From Halocynthiibacter namhaensis (GTDB lineage Bacteria; Pseudomonadota; Alphaproteobacteria; Rhodobacterales; Rhodobacteraceae), in NCBI RefSeq assembly GCF_000812685.1, contig NZ_JWIF01000058.1, positions 1 through 64,000 of the forward strand: DNA of 64,000 nucleotides. Reading direction: 5' to 3'. Under the pieces are notes generated by a model, which was not told the origin of the DNA, made no database searches, and was given only the letters and a program-made list of their open reading frames with translations. The translations under genes and the position numbers were made by a program. Shown in pieces: positions 54,062-63,502 of the stretch; within the stretch, counting starts at the first letter, position 1, and each line of letters opens with the position of its first letter.

Positions 54062-55861
54062 ATGACTGAGCTTTCAAAAATCCGCAATTTCTCCATCGTG
54101 GCCCATATCGACCACGGGAAATCCACCCTCGCTGACCGCCTCATCCAGGAGACGGGCACAGTGGCTGATCGTGACATGCAAGAGCAGATGCTCGACAGTA
54201 TGGATATCGAACGCGAGCGCGGCATCACCATCAAAGCCAACACGGTGCGCATCGACTATACTGCGGATGATGGCGAGGACTATGTTCTCAACCTTATCGA
54301 CACCCCTGGTCACGTTGATTTCGCCTATGAAGTCTCCCGTTCCATGCGTGCGGTTGAAGGGTCATTGCTGGTTGTGGACAGTTCACAAGGGGTCGAAGCT
54401 CAGACCTTGGCGAACGTCTATCACGCCATGGAAGCCGACCATGAAATCGTGCCGATCCTCAATAAAATCGACCTGCCCGCATCCGACTGTGACCGTGTGG
54501 CCGAACAAATCGAAGACGTCATCGGCATCGAAGCCACCGGCGCGATCCAGGTCTCTGCGAAAACCGGTCAGGGCATCCATGAAACATTGGAATCCATCGT
54601 CAAAGATCTGCCCGCCCCCAAAGGCGACCCGGACGCGCCGCTCAAGGCCATGCTGGTTGATTCATGGTATGATTCATATCTTGGCGTTATCGTTTTGGTG
54701 CGCATCATCGACGGCAAGCTGAAAAAAGGTGATCGCATCCGTATGATGTCCACCGATGCCGTCTACCCTGTTGATCGCATTGGTGTTTTCCGCCCACAGA
54801 TGGAAATGATCGACATACTTGGCCCGGGTGAAATCGGCTTTCTGACCGCCTCGATCAAACAGGTGCGCGACACTCGTGTGGGCGATACTATTACGCATGA
54901 GAAAAAGGGCACAACCGATATTCTGCCCGGCTTTAAACCTGCGCAACCCGTTGTTTTCTGCGGCCTCTTCCCCGTCGACACCGCCGAATTTGAAGACCTG
55001 CGCGACAGCATCGAAAAACTGGCGCTGAATGACGCATCTTTCAGCTATGAGATGGAAACATCCGCTGCCCTTGGCTTTGGTTTCCGCTGTGGCTTCTTGG
55101 GCCTTCTGCACCTGGAAGTCATCCGCGACCGCATTGAGCGCGAATATGACATCGACCTCATCACCACCGCGCCTTCGGTGATCTATCACATCCACATGCG
55201 CGACGGCACGATGCAGGATTTGCACAACCCCGCCGACATGCCCGATCTGACTTTGGTCGACCACCTGCAAGAACCGCGCATCAAGGCGACCATCCTTGTG
55301 CCTGACGAATATCTTGGTGATGTGTTAAAGCTTTGCCAGGATCGTCGCGGCATCCAACAAGATCTGACCTATGCCGGCACCCGTGCCATGGTCGTCTATG
55401 ATCTGCCCCTCAATGAGGTGGTGTTCGACTTCTACGATCGCCTGAAGTCCGTGACCAAGGGCTATGCCTCATTCGACTATGTCATGACCGAATATCGCGA
55501 AGATAACTTGGTTAAGATGTCAGTTCTCGTGAATGATGAACCGGTTGATGCGCTCTCCACCATGGTTCACCGCGACCGTGCCGAGACACGGGGCCGCGCC
55601 ATGGTTGAAAAGCTCAAAGACCTGATCCCGCGTCACATGTTCAAGATCCCGATCCAAGCGGCGATTGGCGGCAAGGTGATTGCACGCGAAACGCTTTCGG
55701 CCATGCGCAAAGACGTGACCGCGAAATGTTACGGTGGCGATGCGTCCCGGAAACGTAAGCTGTTGGATAAGCAGAAAAAAGGTAAGAAGAAGATGCGCCA
55801 ATTCGGCCGCGTCGACATCCCCCAAGAGGCCTTCATCAGCGCCCTCAAAATGGACGATTGA
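54062..55861 (+). CDS. lepA: Elongation factor 4 (back-translocase)
   Basis: A 599-residue translational GTPase. The G1 motif is AHIDHGKST (residue 15), G3 is DTPGHVDF, and G4 is NKIDLPAS. The family-specific C-terminal domain ends [20 protein letters not shown], then [15 protein letters not shown]. It remodels stalled ribosomes, especially under high Mg2+ or cold. It is followed by a strong terminator. Confidence 0.99.
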   Translation: MTELSKIRNFSIVAHIDHGKSTLADRLIQETGTVADRDMQEQMLDSMDIERERGITIKANTVRIDYTADDGEDYVLNLIDTPGHVDFAYEVSRSMRAVEGSLLVVDSSQGVEAQTLANVYHAMEADHEIVPILNKIDLPASDCDRVAEQIEDVIGIEATGAIQVSAKTGQGIHETLESIVKDLPAPKGDPDAPLKAMLVDSWYDSYLGVIVLVRIIDGKLKKGDRIRMMSTDAVYPVDRIGVFRPQMEMIDILGPGEIGFLTASIKQVRDTRVGDTITHEKKGTTDILPGFKPAQPVVFCGLFPVDTAEFEDLRDSIEKLALNDASFSYEMETSAALGFGFRCGFLGLLHLEVIRDRIEREYDIDLITTAPSVIYHIHMRDGTMQDLHNPADMPDLTLVDHLQEPRIKATILVPDEYLGDVLKLCQDRRGIQQDLTYAGTRAMVVYDLPLNEVVFDFYDRLKSVTKGYASFDYVMTEYREDNLVKMSVLVNDEPVDALSTMVHRDRAETRGRAMVEKLKDLIPRHMFKIPIQAAIGGKVIARETLSAMRKDVTAKCYGGDASRKRKLLDKQKKGKKKMRQFGRVDIPQEAFISALKMDD

Positions 55862-55889
55862 TCCGGACTTCCAGCCAGACACACGATTC

Positions 55890-55917
55890 AAACCCCGGCC
55901 TCGCGTCGGGGTTTTTC
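55890..55917 (+). terminator. Rho-independent terminator of lepA
   Basis: AACCCCG and CGGGGTT pair around a nine-base loop and are followed by TTTCTTT, 29 bases after the lepA stop. Confidence 0.9.
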
Positions 55918-55947
55918 TTTGTCAGTCCTGTCGTTCCCGGTCTCTTC

Positions 55948-56016
55948 GTCGGGCCTCTGGCCCGACAGCGCCTGACCGCCCCCTCGGGCGGGCGCTTCGC
56001 ACCCACCCGGCGGTCA
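55948..56016 (+). repeat. Structured repeat, copy A
   Basis: Hairpin 1: GTCGGGCC-TCT-GGCCCGAC (55948-55966), perfect eight pairs. It is followed by AGCGCC and hairpin 2, with outer stem TGACCGCC (55973-55980) pairing with GGCGGTCA (56009-56016) and an inner GGGCG-CTTCG-CACCC. Copy B at 56784 has the same layout with different stem bases that still pair. The conserved blocks are AGCGCCTGACC, GGGCGCTTC and CCCACCC. Confidence 0.8.
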
Positions 56017-56106
56017 AACGCTGGGGTTTGTGGTTATGTCATTGACCTGCATTACTGCGTGTGGTTGTTTCATCGAATTGATAAGCATTTATATTATGGG
56101 GCATTC

Positions 56107-56781
56107 ATGAACACAGATAATGCTGCAGAAGACAGCCGTATAGCCGAACTTTCCGACTACCTACGTTCTATAGGTTTAGACAAGTTGGCTTTTGAAATTT
56201 CAGAAGAAAGGCTCGCGCGCAGAATCAATGAAGCTCAGCAAATTCAACAGCAATATGAATTTCAAGAACATATAGAGCATCAGTTGCAAGATACACTTGA
56301 ACAACGAATAGTTGCTATCAATAACACCCTGTTTGATAAGGCTGCGGCTTACAATAACATTGTCATTTCTTTTGGGTATGCTGGTTTCTTTGCTATTTGG
56401 AACTTTGTCAGTGAAGGGATGCACCCTTGGGACACCGCATTGATCGCAATATTGTTAGGCTCGTCACTACAGCTTTTTATATATTGGACACTTAAAGTTT
56501 CCCTCCACAACGTATACACCGTAAAATTGGCCGCTGAGGCAATGGCGGAAAGTTATCAATCCTCCGGGGAAAAAGTAGATGCAATACTCTTAGCCGAGCA
56601 AAACGCAGGTGAAAAATCCATTATTCTTCAAGGGCAATGGTTCCCAGTTTTTCTCGTCACTGTCGTAACCGGCTTCGGCTCTGGAATATTGCTGTTAACA
56701 TTAATGTTCTTTCGTGTTCTGAAAATCGACTTTAGTTATCATGATTTTCTCTTAGCCGCCTGGGAACGCCTCCTCAACTAA
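56107..56781 (+). CDS. AT-rich membrane protein with coiled coil
   Basis: A 224-residue protein from the ATG at 56107; the frame continues upstream through the repeat region, without support. Residues 45-85 are a predicted coiled coil (INEAQQIQQQYEFQEHIEHQ, then LEQRIVAINNTLFDKAA). Transmembrane helices follow near 87-107, 113-133 and 182-205. It is much more AT-rich than its neighbours and lies between two copies of a structured repeat, which suggests acquisition. I do not recognise the family. The domain order (coiled coil plus membrane helices) resembles sensors or effectors of accessory systems, but no partner gene is present. Confidence 0.65.
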   Translation: MNTDNAAEDSRIAELSDYLRSIGLDKLAFEISEERLARRINEAQQIQQQYEFQEHIEHQLQDTLEQRIVAINNTLFDKAAAYNNIVISFGYAGFFAIWNFVSEGMHPWDTALIAILLGSSLQLFIYWTLKVSLHNVYTVKLAAEAMAESYQSSGEKVDAILLAEQNAGEKSIILQGQWFPVFLVTVVTGFGSGILLLTLMFFRVLKIDFSYHDFLLAAWERLLN

Positions 56782-57162
56782 TCGCCCGTGCCACGCACGG
56801 GCAGCGCCTGACCCTCCCCACGGGAGGGCGCTTCACGCCCACCCAGGGTCACCCGCCACCCTTTACAAACCTCACACCACCATCGCGACTGTCCGTCAGG
56901 GCTTACGCCGTTCCACAGGAACGACGGTCCCCTCCTCATCCCCAAGGCAGGGCGCAATCAAACCCACCCAGGCTCATGCACTGCCCCAGAAAATCTCACA
57001 CCGACAATGCACCGCCTCAAGGCGGCTTACGCCGCACCACAGGCAGCGCCGTCCCTTTCACACCCGGGCAGGCATCTCACTCTCACAACGCCAATGACTG
57101 AAAACACGGCTTAGAAACGCCTAATGCTTGCCCTACTGCCCCATCCCACCGTATAGGGACAC
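56782..57162. other. Repeat-rich intergenic region before rimO
   Basis: This 381-bp stretch contains structured repeat copy B at 56784-56851 and two related, more degenerate blocks, both with GGCTTACGCCG, near 56899-56960 and 57025-57075. No gene is seen. The promoter of rimO should lie near its end. Confidence 0.6.
56784..56851 (+). repeat. Structured repeat, copy B
   Basis: Hairpin 1: GCCCGTGC-CAC-GCACGGGC (56784-56802), perfect eight pairs. Then AGCGCC and hairpin 2: TGACCCT (56809-56815) with AGGGTCA (56845-56851), inner GGGCG-CTTCA-CGCCC (56826-56840), all perfect. The stem bases differ from copy A but pair in both copies, while loops and linkers are conserved. This points to selection on structure. 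Confidence 0.8.
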
Positions 57163-58557
57163 ATGACCAGCAATCCGCCAGATCTCCGCCCCGACCTCGC
57201 CCCGCAAATCCGCCTTGGTGACAACGCCGCCCGCAGTGGGCAGCCGCGCATTGGCATGGTTTCACTGGGCTGCCCAAAAGCCTTGGTCGACAGCGAGCGC
57301 ATCCTGACGCGCCTGCGTGCGGAAGGCTATGCGATCAGCCCGGATTACACCGGCGCGGATGCGGTGATTGTGAACACTTGCGGGTTTCTGGATTCAGCCA
57401 AAGCCGAAAGCCTGGATGCGATTGGCGAGGCCTTAAACGAGAACGGCAAAGTCATCGTGACCGGCTGTCTTGGTGCGGAAGAAGATTACATCCGTGGCAC
57501 CCACCCCAATGTTTTGGCAGTCACCGGGCCGCATCAATACGAACAGGTGCTGGATGCTGTGCATGGTGCTGTGCCGCCGTCCCCCGATCCCTTCGTTGAT
57601 CTGCTGCCTGCATCTGGTGTCTCCCTGACACCGCGCCATTTCAGCTATCTCAAGATTTCCGAGGGCTGTAACCATCGTTGTAAATTCTGCATCATCCCCG
57701 ATATGCGTGGCCGCCTGCAAAGCCGCCCGGCCCATGCGGTGATGCGCGAAGCCGAAAAGCTTGTGGATGCGGGCGTGCGCGAACTGCTGGTGATCAGCCA
57801 GGACACCTCTGCCTATGGTATGGATATCAAATTCGCCGAGGAACGCGGCCATCGCGCCCATATCCTAGATCTCGCCCGTGATCTTGGCTCGCTCGGCGCT
57901 TGGGTGCGGCTGCATTACGTCTACCCCTACCCGTTTGTGCGCGATCTCATGCCGCTCATGGCCGACCCCGCCAATGGCGTCTTGCCTTACCTTGATATCC
58001 CGTTCCAACATTCCCATCCGGACGTTCTGAAACGCATGGCGCGTCCCGGCATGGCGGAAAGCCTGGGCGAGATTGCGGCCTGGCGCGACACCTGCCCCGA
58101 CATCACCCTGCGTTCGACTTTCATCGTCGGTTATCCCGGCGAGACCGAGGCCGAGTTCCAACATCTGCTGGATTGGATGGACGAGGCGCAATTGGATCGC
58201 GTCGGGTGTTTCAAATATGAAAACGTCGATGGCGCACGATCTAACGCCCTGCCCGATCACGTCGCGGAAGAGATCAAGCAAGACCGCTGGGACCGCTTCA
58301 TGGTCAAGGCGCAGGCGATTTCCGAGGCGAAACTGGCCGCGAAAGTTGGTCGTGTGATGGATGTAATCGTCGATGATATTGACGACGACGGCATCGCCAC
58401 CACCCGCACCATGTCTGATGCCCCCGAGATCGACGGCAACCTATTTATCGACGAGGGCACCGAGGGTGTGAAAGTCGGAGACATCGTCACCGTTGAGGTC
58501 GATGAGGCCGGAGAGTATGACTTGTGGGGAAATCTTACAAGTTTCTCCCATAAATGA
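57163..58557 (+). CDS. rimO: Ribosomal protein S12 methylthiotransferase
   Basis: A 464-residue radical SAM enzyme that methylthiolates the S12 aspartate. The N-terminal MTTase domain has [19 protein letters not shown] with its cluster cysteines, [12 protein letters not shown] and [12 protein letters not shown]. The radical SAM CxxxCxxC motif is in [17 protein letters not shown]. The C-terminal TRAM domain covers the last 60 residues. It is isolated downstream of the repeat region. Its 3' end overlaps a minus-strand gene by 117 bp. Confidence 0.98.
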   Translation: MTSNPPDLRPDLAPQIRLGDNAARSGQPRIGMVSLGCPKALVDSERILTRLRAEGYAISPDYTGADAVIVNTCGFLDSAKAESLDAIGEALNENGKVIVTGCLGAEEDYIRGTHPNVLAVTGPHQYEQVLDAVHGAVPPSPDPFVDLLPASGVSLTPRHFSYLKISEGCNHRCKFCIIPDMRGRLQSRPAHAVMREAEKLVDAGVRELLVISQDTSAYGMDIKFAEERGHRAHILDLARDLGSLGAWVRLHYVYPYPFVRDLMPLMADPANGVLPYLDIPFQHSHPDVLKRMARPGMAESLGEIAAWRDTCPDITLRSTFIVGYPGETEAEFQHLLDWMDEAQLDRVGCFKYENVDGARSNALPDHVAEEIKQDRWDRFMVKAQAISEAKLAAKVGRVMDVIVDDIDDDGIATTRTMSDAPEIDGNLFIDEGTEGVKVGDIVTVEVDEAGEYDLWGNLTSFSHK

Positions 58558-59496
58558 CTTCCCTATGTCCCCCAATTCGGGGGCTAGGACCAAACATCTA
58601 CCATTAAATTTCATCTGCCAATTTCTGCATTCCAAAATCGGGTCACTAGCCGCCATACATTCCGTATAAACAGCGAGTATAAGTTCATCTAGATCTCGAC
58701 GAAGCTTCATTGATGCGCGAGAAGACACCAGCCCGCCACCGGGTGCCGTATAGTACTGGCCATCCAATTCGATCGGAACATTTACGCCCTTTTTCACGAG
58801 CTGCGTTCTTTCCGCTTCTGAAACATTGCGTGACAGCCCATCGATTCCTTTTAACTCCCACCTATCTAGAATCTCTGGCGCTGCAGACTTTAATGCTCTC
58901 AACAAACTGTTTCGCATCGTAAAATCATGTTTCCCTATTTCCAAGAAAACTGCATCTCGTTCATCAATGTAGGCATACAGCACCTGATCCCCTCCGGCAC
59001 GGCGGTTCACGGTTTCAAAAGCTCGCCCCAAATGAATATGTGCAATCCCGAAGTTCCAGAAAAGAAAATCTTTCCTGAACTCATTAATTTTGTCCGACTT
59101 AGTTAACTTTCTGCTCAAACGATCTGCAATGGAGTGCCCACGTTCCAAACAGGAAGCCACCTCGAGTAACACTGGCGAAAAATTCACCTGTGCTGCAATT
59201 CCATTGAAAACCCGTACCTTCCGAGGCACCGCAGAAAGTTTCACGCCCCTGAAGTGCATCCAGTCCAAAAACACGCGCTCCACAAGTGCTGCCTCTTGAT
59301 CGGCACTCAAACCGTCAATGTTTTTAGGAAGCCTTTGATCCCAAGGGACATCTTTCTCATTCTGTCGCTGCCTATAAAGCTCAGCCTTCAAAAGGCGCTC
59401 AACATCTTGAAAGTCATTTGCGATAATTTTCTTAACGTCAGCGACAAAATATGAAAATACATTTTTGTCAGAAAAGCATTCGTCCAATTCTGTCAC
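58441..59496 (-). CDS. Hypothetical protein overlapping rimO
   Basis: A 351-residue soluble protein of less GC-rich composition. Visible landmarks are [20 protein letters not shown] near residue 142 and [20 protein letters not shown] near 172. I do not recognise the family. The last 39 residues are antisense to the end of rimO, so the C-terminus probably arose when the gene was inserted next to rimO. No partner gene is seen. Composition and isolation suggest a transferred gene. Confidence 0.6.
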   Translation of the reverse strand: MTELDECFSDKNVFSYFVADVKKIIANDFQDVERLLKAELYRQRQNEKDVPWDQRLPKNIDGLSADQEAALVERVFLDWMHFRGVKLSAVPRKVRVFNGIAAQVNFSPVLLEVASCLERGHSIADRLSRKLTKSDKINEFRKDFLFWNFGIAHIHLGRAFETVNRRAGGDQVLYAYIDERDAVFLEIGKHDFTMRNSLLRALKSAAPEILDRWELKGIDGLSRNVSEAERTQLVKKGVNVPIELDGQYYTAPGGGLVSSRASMKLRRDLDELILAVYTECMAASDPILECRNWQMKFNGRCLVLAPELGDIGKSFMGETCKISPQVILSGLIDLNGDDVSDFHTLGALVDK

Positions 59497-59589
59497 CTTT
59501 ATTCAACGAACCTACATACATTTATCATAGTAATCTCCGACATCGGACTGCGCTTCATCGGGCACTCATCTGCCCATGCAACCGCACAG

Positions 59590-59620
59590 AAAAAGGGCGT
59601 GACAGTCCCCCGTCACGCCC
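59590..59620 (-). terminator. Rho-independent terminator of the sulfotransferase gene
   Basis: On the minus strand GGGCGTGAC and GTCACGCCC form a perfect nine-pair stem followed by TTTTTCTGTG, six bases after the sulfotransferase stop codon. Confidence 0.9.
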
Positions 59621-59625
59621 TCAAA

Positions 59626-60444
59626 TCACTCGCCGAGTTTGGCGTGGATCTCGTCCAGGTCGACTTCGCCGATGGGCATTTTATTTGAGGGGTCATCAAA
59701 GCTGTATTTGAACAGTTTGAAATCCCGGTGGTAGATTTCCCAGATCAAATGCATCGACAGGTCATCGAAATAATCCGCAACCGGATGGGCGCGTTTGGGG
59801 CCGTGGCCTTCGCTTTCGTTGAACCGTGGGATCGCGTTCAAATCAACCGTGTGTTTTGTCTCAATCGCGTCCAACACAGATTGCATGCCGTCGTTAAATC
59901 TCTCGGTGAAAAAGACATTATCGTAACGGCCGCCATTGGCGATATAGGTCGAGACATGGCCGGACATGGCGGACCAGTGAATATCCGGGTCCATTGGCCG
60001 ACGCCACCGAATGGTGTCACGCACAAACAAAAGGAATCGCCGGAAGCTTTGGATTTGGTCAAACTCAAACCCGGTTTCCGGGTCGCCAACTTCAATGCCA
60101 TATTTCTGGATCAGCAGCGGCACCAAATTGCCACGATAGCGCTTGCCGTTGCGCTGAATGCCACAAATTTTGTCAAAGAACGAGCTTAGAACCCGGGTGT
60201 AGGGATTGCGCACACAGGTGAACGCATAGGACTTGTGGCCTGCAACATTTGCTTCGATTTTTGGCTGGCTCGCATCAAGCGCCCATTTGTGAATGCCTTG
60301 TTTTGCATCATGAATATCGCCATCAAAAAATTCGCCGTGATCAGAGTAATACATCACCTGACCGATGGTCGAGCACGCACATTTCGGCACAACACGGTAC
60401 ACCACGCTCTCGCTTTCGGTCATCCAAGTTCCTGGGAACCCCAT
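59626..60444 (-). CDS. Sulfotransferase-family protein (Sulfotransfer_2-like)
   Basis: A 272-residue protein with the PAPS-binding motifs of carbohydrate sulfotransferases: 5'-phosphosulfate loop YRVVPKCACSTIGQVMY near residue 17 and 3'-phosphate region YAFTCVRNPYTRVLSSFFDK near 73. GGAGGCGAG precedes the ATG. It would add sulfate to a sugar, using PAPS, probably on an exopolysaccharide or glycan. It is divergent from the GT14-like glycosyltransferase gene (147 bp between starts) and has its own terminator. Confidence 0.85.
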   Translation of the reverse strand: MGFPGTWMTESESVVYRVVPKCACSTIGQVMYYSDHGEFFDGDIHDAKQGIHKWALDASQPKIEANVAGHKSYAFTCVRNPYTRVLSSFFDKICGIQRNGKRYRGNLVPLLIQKYGIEVGDPETGFEFDQIQSFRRFLLFVRDTIRWRRPMDPDIHWSAMSGHVSTYIANGGRYDNVFFTERFNDGMQSVLDAIETKHTVDLNAIPRFNESEGHGPKRAHPVADYFDDLSMHLIWEIYHRDFKLFKYSFDDPSNKMPIGEVDLDEIHAKLGE

Positions 60445-60591
60445 ATTTAACTCGCCTCCTGATATACACTAAATGTACTTACTGTTATTTTGCAGCAATA
60501 GGCTATAAAAAAGCAAACAACTGTCGTTTATACAATGGCATAAATGTTTATTCCTGTATTCATGCCGTAACATGAGGTTTCCGTCACTACT

Positions 60592-62169
60592 ATGCCGAAA
60601 ATTGCTTTTATTCTGCTGTGTCACAAAGATCCTGATTCGATCATCCAACAAGCAGAGCGCCTGACCGAAACCGGCGATTATATCTCCATTCACTTTGACG
60701 CCCGGGCGAAAGCCGAACATTTTCAACGCATTAAAGATGCTTTGTCCGACAACCCTAATGTGGCCTACGCAAAAAAACGAATCAAATGCGGCTGGGGCGA
60801 ATGGTCCCTCGTGCAGGCCACGCTTCACGCAGTCGAAGCCGCCGTCGATGCCTTTCCACGCGCGTCCCATTTCTACATGTTATCAGGGGATTGCATGGCG
60901 ATTAAAACCGCCGAATACGCCCATGACTTCCTCGATGCCCATGACCGGGATTACATCGAAAGCTTTGATTACTTCGCCAGTGATTGGATCAAAACCGGCA
61001 TGAAGGAAGAACGGCTGATTTACCGGCATTTCTTCAATGAACGTACGTCAAAAACCATGTTCTATGGGTCGTTCAACTTGCAGAAGAAGCTCGGTCTTAC
61101 CCGGAAAGTGCCACAAGATCTGCGCATGATGATCGGCAGCCAATGGTGGTGCCTGCGGCGCAACACCATCGAAGAAATCCTACGTTTTGTGCGTCAAAAC
61201 CCCGATGTGATCCGCTTTTTCCGCACCACATGGATCCCCGACGAGACATTCTTCCAAACGCTTGTACGTCACTTGATCCCAACCGAAGAAATTGAAGGGC
61301 GCACATTGACGTTTCTGATGTTCTCGGATTACGGGATGCCTGTGACATTTTACAATGACCACTATGACCTACTTCTAAGCCAAGGCTTTCTTTTCGCTCG
61401 CAAAATCAGTTCTGACGCCCATGAACTAAAAGATCGACTGGGTGAACTTTGGGCCACGGGGGATCAGGAATTCAAGATCTCAAATGAAGGGCGCAACCTG
61501 TTTCGTTTCTTAGCCCAGCGCGGGCGCATTGGTCGTCGCTTTGCACCCCGTTCTTGGGAAACCGAAAGTTCTCTGGGGCGTGATCGCACGCTTTATATCG
61601 TGACCTGCAAAAAATGGCATGTGGCCAAACGATTCGCCGCCGCCGTGCGCGCGCACACGGATTTGCCTGCGATTGACTATCTGTTCGACGAAGAAAACAC
61701 GCCGCTTCCAGATCTTGGCGGCATTGAAGGGTCACTGGACAAGCGCACCCGTCACAGGCGTGCATTGACCCGGATCATCTTGGATTATTACCAATCCGAT
61801 CGGATGATGATCTGTCTTGATCCTAAGAACCTTGATCTCATCCGAGATTTTTACACCGACCGTTCCAACACCCGCCTGCTTGAGCTTGAGTGCTCGTTTT
61901 CAGAAGACTATCTGGCGGGTCACGCCAAACGGGTTGGTCTTGCGGGCGACATGACGTCGGATGAAACCATCACCCGCCTTCTGCCCACAATTCGGCGTGA
62001 CGTATTGCAAGAAAGCGATGAAATTCGCGACGCGTTGCTTGCCGATTTCTTCCGAATGCGCGAAGCAGGCACCGAAGAAGAAAACACCGTTGCGGTCGCC
62101 GATTTCTTGCATATCCCAGTGGACGCCGCCCGCAATATCGTCCGCGCCCCCCACCTGTTTGCGGACTGA
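60592..62169 (+). CDS. Core-2/I-branching (GT14-like) glycosyltransferase with C-terminal DUF5928-type region
   Basis: A 525-residue protein. The N-terminal 290 residues match the GT14 fold: IAFILLCHKDPDSIIQQAER at the start, IHFDARAKAE, then GWGEWSLVQATLHAVEAAVD and YMLSGDCMAIKT. These enzymes add beta-linked N-acetylglucosamine or xylose branches. The C-terminal 200 residues contain TLYIVTCKKWHVAKRFAAAV and a long helical end. From memory this arrangement is a known uncharacterised family of Rhodobacteraceae. It is divergent from the sulfotransferase gene, suggesting a shared glycan. Confidence 0.82.
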   Translation: MPKIAFILLCHKDPDSIIQQAERLTETGDYISIHFDARAKAEHFQRIKDALSDNPNVAYAKKRIKCGWGEWSLVQATLHAVEAAVDAFPRASHFYMLSGDCMAIKTAEYAHDFLDAHDRDYIESFDYFASDWIKTGMKEERLIYRHFFNERTSKTMFYGSFNLQKKLGLTRKVPQDLRMMIGSQWWCLRRNTIEEILRFVRQNPDVIRFFRTTWIPDETFFQTLVRHLIPTEEIEGRTLTFLMFSDYGMPVTFYNDHYDLLLSQGFLFARKISSDAHELKDRLGELWATGDQEFKISNEGRNLFRFLAQRGRIGRRFAPRSWETESSLGRDRTLYIVTCKKWHVAKRFAAAVRAHTDLPAIDYLFDEENTPLPDLGGIEGSLDKRTRHRRALTRIILDYYQSDRMMICLDPKNLDLIRDFYTDRSNTRLLELECSFSEDYLAGHAKRVGLAGDMTSDETITRLLPTIRRDVLQESDEIRDALLADFFRMREAGTEEENTVAVADFLHIPVDAARNIVRAPHLFAD

Positions 62170-62180
62170 GGAGACAGAAA

Positions 62181-62558
62181 ATGCCATATATCTACGACGA
62201 TCAGAACATCTTTGCGAAAATCTTGCGCGGAGAAATCCCAAACGACACCGTTTTTGAAAATGATCACGCCTTGGCCTTTCGCGACCTCTATGCGCAGGCC
62301 CCCGACCACGTTTTGGTGATCCCCAAGGGCCCATATGTTTGCTATGATCACTTCGCATCTGAGGCATCCGACGCCGAGATCATCGGCTTCACACGTGCAA
62401 CAGCCGAGGTCTGCAAGCTGCTGGGACTGGCCGCCAATGAGGGCGACGGGTATCGCGTCATTTCCAATGCCGGTGAAAATGGCGTTCAGGAAGTCTTACA
62501 CCTTCACGTGCATATTTTGGCGGGACGCCCTCTGGGACGCATGTTACAGAAGGCTTAA
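62181..62558 (+). CDS. hinT: HIT-family (histidine triad) nucleotide-binding protein
   Basis: A 125-residue HinT-like hydrolase of AMP-lysine or AMP-NH2-type bonds. The catalytic triad motif is LHLHVHILAG near residue 109. The N-terminal IFAKILRGEIPNDTVFEND and FRDLYAQAPDHVLVIPK are typical. It lies 11 bp after the glycosyltransferase stop, with GGAGACAG upstream, so it may be in the same operon. Confidence 0.95.
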   Translation: MPYIYDDQNIFAKILRGEIPNDTVFENDHALAFRDLYAQAPDHVLVIPKGPYVCYDHFASEASDAEIIGFTRATAEVCKLLGLAANEGDGYRVISNAGENGVQEVLHLHVHILAGRPLGRMLQKA

Positions 62559-62624
62559 CGCTTGGCGGCGATGACTTACGCTGCTATCACTACACTTAAA
62601 TTAGGCAGAGCCGGGAATATACCG

Positions 62625-62810
62625 ATGACCACCAAAGCACCAGAAACCGAGATCGTAAACACGTGGAAAGTTGCCTGTGATGGCGGCGAAAGCGCAGCCC
62701 TTGGGCACCCACGCGTTTGGCTGCAAATCCCTGCGGACACCGGTGTCGTGGAATGCGGATATTGCGACAAAAAAATCGTGCATGCCTCTATGGCTGACAA
62801 GGCGTCCTGA
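62625..62810 (+). CDS. zf-CHCC zinc-finger protein
   Basis: 61 residues from the ATG at 62625. The zinc motif C-x9-H-x14-C-x2-C is visible ([18 protein letters not shown], then [13 protein letters not shown]). This family is related to the mitochondrial complex I accessory subunit NDUFS6 and occurs in alphaproteobacteria as a separate small protein. No respiratory gene is nearby. Confidence 0.85.
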   Translation: MTTKAPETEIVNTWKVACDGGESAALGHPRVWLQIPADTGVVECGYCDKKIVHASMADKAS

Positions 62811-62815
62811 ACACA

Positions 62816-63502
62816 TTGCTAAAGCTCTTTCGATTTTCATTTCTGGGCACGCGCCTGGCACTGAAAATCGTATTTCTGTGGCTGTTTTTTGGCATGCTCG
62901 GCGGTTTGATCCCCACTGGCGATAAGACCCGTTACGCAGGCCAACAGATCGATGTCATGCTGGTTGGCGGTAAAATTCATTACGATATTTTGCTGCCCGC
63001 AAACATTCAAACACGTTCGGCCCTGCGCTTCACCCGTGACGCGGGCATTCCCACCGATCATCCTGGTGTGAAATGGTTCCTTGTCGGTTGGGGGGCGGAA
63101 CAGTTTTACACCTCGGCGGGCGACTACACAGATGTCAAAGCAGGTGATGTTCTGCGCGCCATTACAGGTGACGATTCCGTCTTGCGTGTGGATGCATTGG
63201 GCGAGCTTCGACCTGATATTGACGCCCATACAATTTCGCTGAGTTCCGTACAATATAACGCGCTTTTGGCCTCTATCACCGAAAGCTTTTCGCGCGACGG
63301 CTTTGGCCGCCCTCAGGTCTTGGATCACCCTGGCTTCACGCAAACCGACCGTTTCTTTCACGCCATTGGGCGGTTCAGCGCTTTGCGAACTTGTAATGTC
63401 TGGCTGGGCGAACAACTGCGCGCCGCAGGTCTGCGTTTCGGCGTTTGGACACCAACAACCTGGTCGTTTGAACTGTCCCTGAAAGAACACCAAACTCACT
63501 GA
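62816..63502 (+). CDS. DUF2459/TIGR02117-family protein
   Basis: A 228-residue protein with one N-terminal transmembrane segment (LALKIVFLWLFFGMLGGLIP) and an extracytoplasmic part with family features: GGKIHYDILLPANIQTR near residue 52, VKWFLVGWGAEQFYTSAGDY near 85, and the end ALRTCNVWLGEQLRAAGLRF. The start is a TTG at 62816, six bases after the zinc-finger stop. Function is unknown; the family is sometimes linked to urease clusters, not here. It overlaps the convergent regulator gene by seven bases. Confidence 0.8.
   Translation: MLKLFRFSFLGTRLALKIVFLWLFFGMLGGLIPTGDKTRYAGQQIDVMLVGGKIHYDILLPANIQTRSALRFTRDAGIPTDHPGVKWFLVGWGAEQFYTSAGDYTDVKAGDVLRAITGDDSVLRVDALGELRPDIDAHTISLSSVQYNALLASITESFSRDGFGRPQVLDHPGFTQTDRFFHAIGRFSALRTCNVWLGEQLRAAGLRFGVWTPTTWSFELSLKEHQTH

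Noticed and set aside
54062-58557. The lepA-rimO segment as a prophage
   Set aside because: No integrase, structural phage genes or attachment duplication; only one AT-rich gene and repeats are present.
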